NCBI GenBank assembly: GCA_016841965.1
Contig: JAEANN010000001.1
Coordinates: 1-64,000 of the forward strand
Source of the DNA: Candidatus Roseilinea mizusawaensis
Lineage (GTDB): Bacteria > Chloroflexota > Anaerolineae > J036 > Brachytrichaceae
DNA length: 64,000 nt
Direction of reading: 5' to 3'
Program-made: the position numbers and the translations under genes
Notes under the pieces: model-generated
What the model was told of the DNA's origin: nothing
Database searches by the model: none
The model's input: only the letters and a program-made list of their open reading frames with translations
Shown here: piece after piece, positions 60,637 through 64,000 of the stretch
How positions within the stretch are numbered: the first letter of the stretch is position 1
Layout of the letters: each line of letters begins with the position of its first letter

Positions 60637-61749
60637 ATGCCTGCTCAATCCCAATCCCGGTCGCCGGCCAGCCACTTGCGCGAGGAATACGACACCTGGC
60701 AGCGCCTGTTCGAGGCCCAACCGGCCATCGTCGAGCGCTTTCTTGAAGGCCAAGCGCGCATACTGGCCGACGCCATCCTGCAACGACAGTCGCAGACCCG
60801 CCTCACTCTGCCCGACGCCGTGGTCATTGACCCGTCAAACAAGGGCGGCGCGGCCGAAAAAGTGCCGGCAGAGTTGCGCGAACAGATGATCGGCGGCCTG
60901 CTCGACCGCATCACCCGCGCTGATATCGGCGTCATCATCCGCGAACGACTGGCCGAGTTGGAGCAATCACCCAACCGGGCCGTGGCGGTGAGCGCCGGCC
61001 TGTTGCGCCACACCACTGCCATTTACATGGTGCGCGGCATGTTACCGTCGGGGCGCTCTGTCACCTACATTCCCGACGATGATGAGGAAACACCCACCCT
61101 GCCGGCGCCGGGCGCGCTCGAAGCAGAGTCGGCCATCACCGCCGCCACAGACGCCATCGCCGAAGAAGACGAGTCGCGCAAAGCCCCAGACGCAGACGGG
61201 CGTGGCGAGCTGCTCGTCCCCTACGTGCCGTACGCGCGCAAGTTCTATCTGCCGCGCTGGGTTGCGTTCGACGATGAAGATCGCCTGCTGGTCAATTCGG
61301 TCGCAGAAGCCGAAGCCCATATAGCCTCGATGCAGCGCTTCATCGGCGTGTTGCATGCCGCCGTGTCGCTGGCGCCCTACATGGTGGCCGACGAGGTGTA
61401 TCAGTCGAAACGCTACGGCATGTTGGGCCAGTTGATCAACCAGGGCCGCGCTCTGGCGCGCTATCAGACGCGCGAAATCATTCGCATCATCAAACAGCGC
61501 GCGGCGGCCAACGATCTCAATCGTGGCCTCAGCCTCAGCCTGCCCTACTTCGACGACCAGGACCTGGTGATGAAAACGCACAACTTCGAGGTCATCCCCG
61601 GCGGGCGCATCATGTTCGTGCCGGCCTTTGTTGTGCGCGCTTCACTGCTCGAACAGGCCAAAGTGGCTCAGGACACCCGCCTCAGCCCCTCCACCCGCAA
61701 GCATCTGTTGGCCGAACTACGCATGCTGGAGCAAGCGTTTGCCGGTTAA
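60637..61749 (+). CDS. Protein of unknown function, soluble
   Basis: This 370-residue protein has no signal peptide, no transmembrane segment and no motif that I recognise. It has an N-terminal helical region (HLREEYDTWQRLFEAQPAIV), a variable acidic spacer (about residues 145-190, DDDEETPTLP to DADGRGE), and a well-conserved-looking C-terminal part (PYARKFYLPRWVAFDDEDRL, NQGRALARYQTREIIRIIK, IPGGRIMFVPAFVVRASLLE). ATG 60637 follows ACAGGAG. It stands between the two-component pair and an APC transporter on the same strand. The role is unknown. Confidence 0.8.
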   Translation: MPAQSQSRSPASHLREEYDTWQRLFEAQPAIVERFLEGQARILADAILQRQSQTRLTLPDAVVIDPSNKGGAAEKVPAELREQMIGGLLDRITRADIGVIIRERLAELEQSPNRAVAVSAGLLRHTTAIYMVRGMLPSGRSVTYIPDDDEETPTLPAPGALEAESAITAATDAIAEEDESRKAPDADGRGELLVPYVPYARKFYLPRWVAFDDEDRLLVNSVAEAEAHIASMQRFIGVLHAAVSLAPYMVADEVYQSKRYGMLGQLINQGRALARYQTREIIRIIKQRAAANDLNRGLSLSLPYFDDQDLVMKTHNFEVIPGGRIMFVPAFVVRASLLEQAKVAQDTRLSPSTRKHLLAELRMLEQAFAG

Positions 61750-61820
61750 CCATTCAACACTTCAGGATTGAGTGAGCGGGCCAATGCCCCGCGCATTCGA
61801 TCAGCAACTCAGCGAATCCC

Positions 61821-63671
61821 ATGATTGTGCCTATCTTGATTTTGGCTGCCATTGTGTTTGTGGCGTGGCGCATTGCGCCGCGTGAAAGCCAGGAAAGCGC
61901 CCACGTGCACGGCGCCGGCCAGATCGGCTTGCTGGCCGCCGTGGCCCTGTTCGGCGTCGATTACTTCACCTCGTTCTACTACGCCACCGGCGAGATGATG
62001 AGCGCCCTGCATCCCTATGGCCTTGAGGGATACGCCTTCGTGCCGGTGGCAGTGGTCATCATCGCCAACTTTGTATTCGGCGCGCTGTATATGTACTCGC
62101 TGGGCGTGTTCGGTGAAGGCGGCGGTTCCTTCACCGCTGCAATGCGATACCTGGGGCCGTCGCTCAGCTTGATCGTGGCCGTGGTGCTGATTCAGGACTA
62201 TGTGTTCACCATCGTCGTGTCCACGCTGTCGGGCGCCGATCAGTTGTTGTCGCTGTGGAATGCCCAGGGCAGCAACTGGGTCTTTAACTTTCTGATCGGC
62301 TCGGCGCTGGTCGGCGTAACCTGGTTTATCACCATCCGCGGGCGCGGAGAATCGGCGCAACTGGTGTTCACCCTGCTCGGCATCTTCTTCATGTTAACCA
62401 TCTTGATGTTTGCCGGCCTGCTGATTGCTAGAGCCAATGGCATGCCGCCGGCGCCGCCCGAAGCGCCCCCCAAAGCAGTCAGCTCTGTGTTTGAAGCGCT
62501 GTATCACCTGCTGACCGCATCGATGAAAGGGCTGGTTGCCCTGACCGGCCTGGAAGCCATGTCCAACGGCATCCAGTTTTTGATTGACGACGACCCCGGC
62601 TTTGTCAAGTGGGGCCGCCGGCGTCTGCCACGTCTCAACCGCATCTGGAATTTCTATGCCGGCAAGCCGGGCATTGGCCGCGCGGTGCAAACCTCCTTCT
62701 TGTTCTACGGCGGCCTGACCACCCTGCTGCTGACAGTGTTCGCCATCACCTTTAATGTATGGGACGGCACAATGGGCCGCAGCCTGGTCGCGAATCTGGC
62801 CGCCATCGGCTTCGACTTCATCCCCAATGGCAACATCCTATACTGGGTGTATCAAATCCTGGCCGTGCTGTTGCTGTCGGCGGCGTCGATGACGGCCTAT
62901 CAGGATATGCAGGCCATCACTTGGCGCAATGTGGCAATCGGCGAAATCCCAGAGATCGTGGTGTACCGCAACATGAAAGGGACATTCACCCGGTCTGTGA
63001 CGGCGGCGGCCATTGCCGCCATCATCATCCAGTTTCTGGTACAAGGGCGCACCAGCCTGGCCGTGCCTTACTACGGCATCGGTGTGTTCCTGCCCATCAC
63101 AGCCATGGGTCTGGCCATTCGACGCCATATTTTGCTGAACTACACCGGCCGCAAGCGGTTATGGGGTAGCGCAGCCACAACCTTCTCTGTGGCATTGTCC
63201 ACTTTTATCTTCCTCGGCCAGATTGTGGGCAAATGGGAAGAAGGGGGATGGGTGGTGCTGATCGTCATGATCGCCCTGATCGTGATGGCGCACATCATTC
63301 TTATCTCGCCGGCCGGCTACCGCGATCCGCAACAAATCCACCGCATTGTGCGCGAGAAGTCGCGCGTATACGGGCCGATGGGCAACATTGTCGAGTGGCA
63401 ATCGCTGAGTGTTCAGGAATACCGCTACCGCATTCTGCATACCATCGCGCGGTTCTGGGAGTTATTCGGCGTGCGCAAGCCGCTGCGCTTCGAGCCGGAT
63501 TTGCCGCCCGTAGCCGCCGGCGACTATGAAGACGCCCTGCGCGTGCAGGAGACCGGCCGCAAAACCCTACTCGATCAATACCTGGAAAGCCAGCCACCAC
63601 CAGAACCGCGACTGGGCGGCAAGCCCAAAGAAAGCGGCGATCCCGGTGTTATCGATCGGGTGGATCAATAA
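61821..63671 (+). CDS. APC-superfamily transporter
   Basis: This 616-residue protein has about twelve hydrophobic helices and a charged cytoplasmic tail of about 110 residues (RDPQQIHRIVREKSRVYG onward). FGVDYFTSFYYATGEMMSAL at the start, GGSFTAAMRYLGP and ALTGLEAMSNGIQFL resemble amino-acid/polyamine permeases and the KimA group of high-affinity K+ importers in the same superfamily. The neighbouring KdpDE-like pair and P-type ATPase make K+ or another cation a reasonable substrate, but this is inference. ATG 61821 has weak ribosome-binding context. Confidence 0.85.
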   Translation: MIVPILILAAIVFVAWRIAPRESQESAHVHGAGQIGLLAAVALFGVDYFTSFYYATGEMMSALHPYGLEGYAFVPVAVVIIANFVFGALYMYSLGVFGEGGGSFTAAMRYLGPSLSLIVAVVLIQDYVFTIVVSTLSGADQLLSLWNAQGSNWVFNFLIGSALVGVTWFITIRGRGESAQLVFTLLGIFFMLTILMFAGLLIARANGMPPAPPEAPPKAVSSVFEALYHLLTASMKGLVALTGLEAMSNGIQFLIDDDPGFVKWGRRRLPRLNRIWNFYAGKPGIGRAVQTSFLFYGGLTTLLLTVFAITFNVWDGTMGRSLVANLAAIGFDFIPNGNILYWVYQILAVLLLSAASMTAYQDMQAITWRNVAIGEIPEIVVYRNMKGTFTRSVTAAAIAAIIIQFLVQGRTSLAVPYYGIGVFLPITAMGLAIRRHILLNYTGRKRLWGSAATTFSVALSTFIFLGQIVGKWEEGGWVVLIVMIALIVMAHIILISPAGYRDPQQIHRIVREKSRVYGPMGNIVEWQSLSVQEYRYRILHTIARFWELFGVRKPLRFEPDLPPVAAGDYEDALRVQETGRKTLLDQYLESQPPPEPRLGGKPKESGDPGVIDRVDQ

Positions 63672-63710
63672 GAGAACGGACGACAGACGACAGAATGCGC
63701 AGCGCACGCG

Positions 63711-63773
63711 ATCTGCAATCTGTGGTCTGCAATCTGTAGTCTGTAATCTGTAATCTGTAATCTGTAATCTGCA
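63711..63773. repeat. Nine-unit CTGTAAT-type heptamer array
   Basis: Nine 7-bp units (ATCTGCA, ATCTGTG, GTCTGCA, ATCTGTA, GTCTGTA, ATCTGTA three times, ATCTGCA) lie between the APC transporter and the ATPase start at 63781. Read from the C, the unit is CTGTAAT, the same family as the array at 53439-53501. Confidence 0.92.
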
Positions 63774-63780
63774 TCCGGCC

Positions 63781-64000
63781 ATGTCCTCACAACCCATCCA
63801 CGCGCTTCGGCCGGCCGAGGTGTTCGAGGCGCTCGATACCACGGCGCGCGGGCTTACATCCCACGACGCCGCGTCGCGGCTGGCGCTGTATGGGCCGAAC
63901 GTCGTGCACGAGCCATCCCCCCCGCCGGTCTGGCGCCGGTTCGCCGGCTTTGTCACCTACCCCATGGCGCTGCTGCTATGGGGCGCCGGGGCATTGGCGC
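63781..64000 (+). CDS. P-type cation-transporting ATPase (partial, N-terminus)
   Basis: The first 73 codons of a gene leave the right edge. The protein starts MSSQPIHALRPAEVFEAL and continues DTTARGLTSHDAASRLALYGPNVV, the cation-ATPase N-terminal domain seen in Ca2+/Na+/K+-type P2 pumps. WRRFAGFVTYPMALLLWGAGALA is the first transmembrane region. The DKTGT phosphorylation site lies beyond the window. ATG 63781 follows the heptamer array by 7 nt. The transported ion is unknown. Confidence 0.85.
   Translation, partial: MSSQPIHALRPAEVFEALDTTARGLTSHDAASRLALYGPNVVHEPSPPPVWRRFAGFVTYPMALLLWGAGALA

Overview
The window reads as chromosomal DNA of a high-GC bacterium, most likely a Chloroflexota (Anaerolineae-like) lineage. 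This placement is an inference. It rests on the mix of Tat-signal oligopeptide-binding lipoproteins, an MGDG-synthase-type glycosyltransferase, a PmeII-type restriction module, a KdpDE-like pair and LysM/SH3 surface proteins, with no outer-membrane assembly genes. The motif GCCGGC/GGCCGG is very frequent. No rRNA, tRNA or CRISPR array was seen.

Layout. 0-2.5 kb: end of an unknown gene, an RRM RNA-binding protein with a clear terminator, and a DUF362 Tat-secreted protein. 2.7-8 kb: a peptide ABC operon (permease, binding lipoprotein, permease, M28 peptidase) without ATPases. 8-9 kb: a SET-domain protein behind a near-consensus promoter and 12-bp repeats. 9.1-16.6 kb: a cell-surface cluster of three SH3/SGNH paralogues, a lipoprotein, a 39-residue one-helix microprotein ending W-x-Y-x-x-F, an MBOAT acyltransferase and an SGNH-like partner. 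This resembles the DltX/DltB/DltD logic of envelope acylation but with different parts, and it is the best candidate here for an undescribed system. 16.6-26.7 kb: recF, a very long GH13 protein, an M2/M3-like peptidase, a nitrilase, rpe and xylulokinase. 27.2-28.8 kb: an AT-richer type II restriction-modification pair. 28.8-43.7 kb: housekeeping and envelope genes (rimO, RodZ-like, two L,D-transpeptidases, an FAD/2Fe-2S fusion, era, yraN, larE, a glycosyltransferase, mdh, a helicase-associated-type protein, a second FGGY kinase).

43.9-53.3 kb: probably an acquired catabolic block. It begins with a decayed transposase and holds an R2lox oxidase, a GcvT remnant, then a DeoR regulator, BtpA/SgcQ protein, FGGY kinase, short-chain dehydrogenase and a sugar ABC importer. 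53.5-57.4 kb: Gfo/Idh oxidoreductase, phosphofructokinase, YbjN protein, class II aldolase. 57.5-64 kb: LysM/SH3 protein, KdpD-like kinase, KdpE-like regulator, an unknown conserved-looking protein, an APC-family transporter and the start of a P-type ATPase, which suggests a cation-homeostasis group.

Many gene boundaries carry imperfect tandem arrays with a strict 7-bp (sometimes 8-bp) period. They differ in consensus from site to site and touch start or stop codons. They resemble the heptameric STRR sequences of cyanobacteria and are a second unusual feature of this DNA. Several genes also have a -10-like box so close to the start codon that leaderless or near-leaderless mRNAs are likely. 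All repeat counts and motif positions were read by hand.
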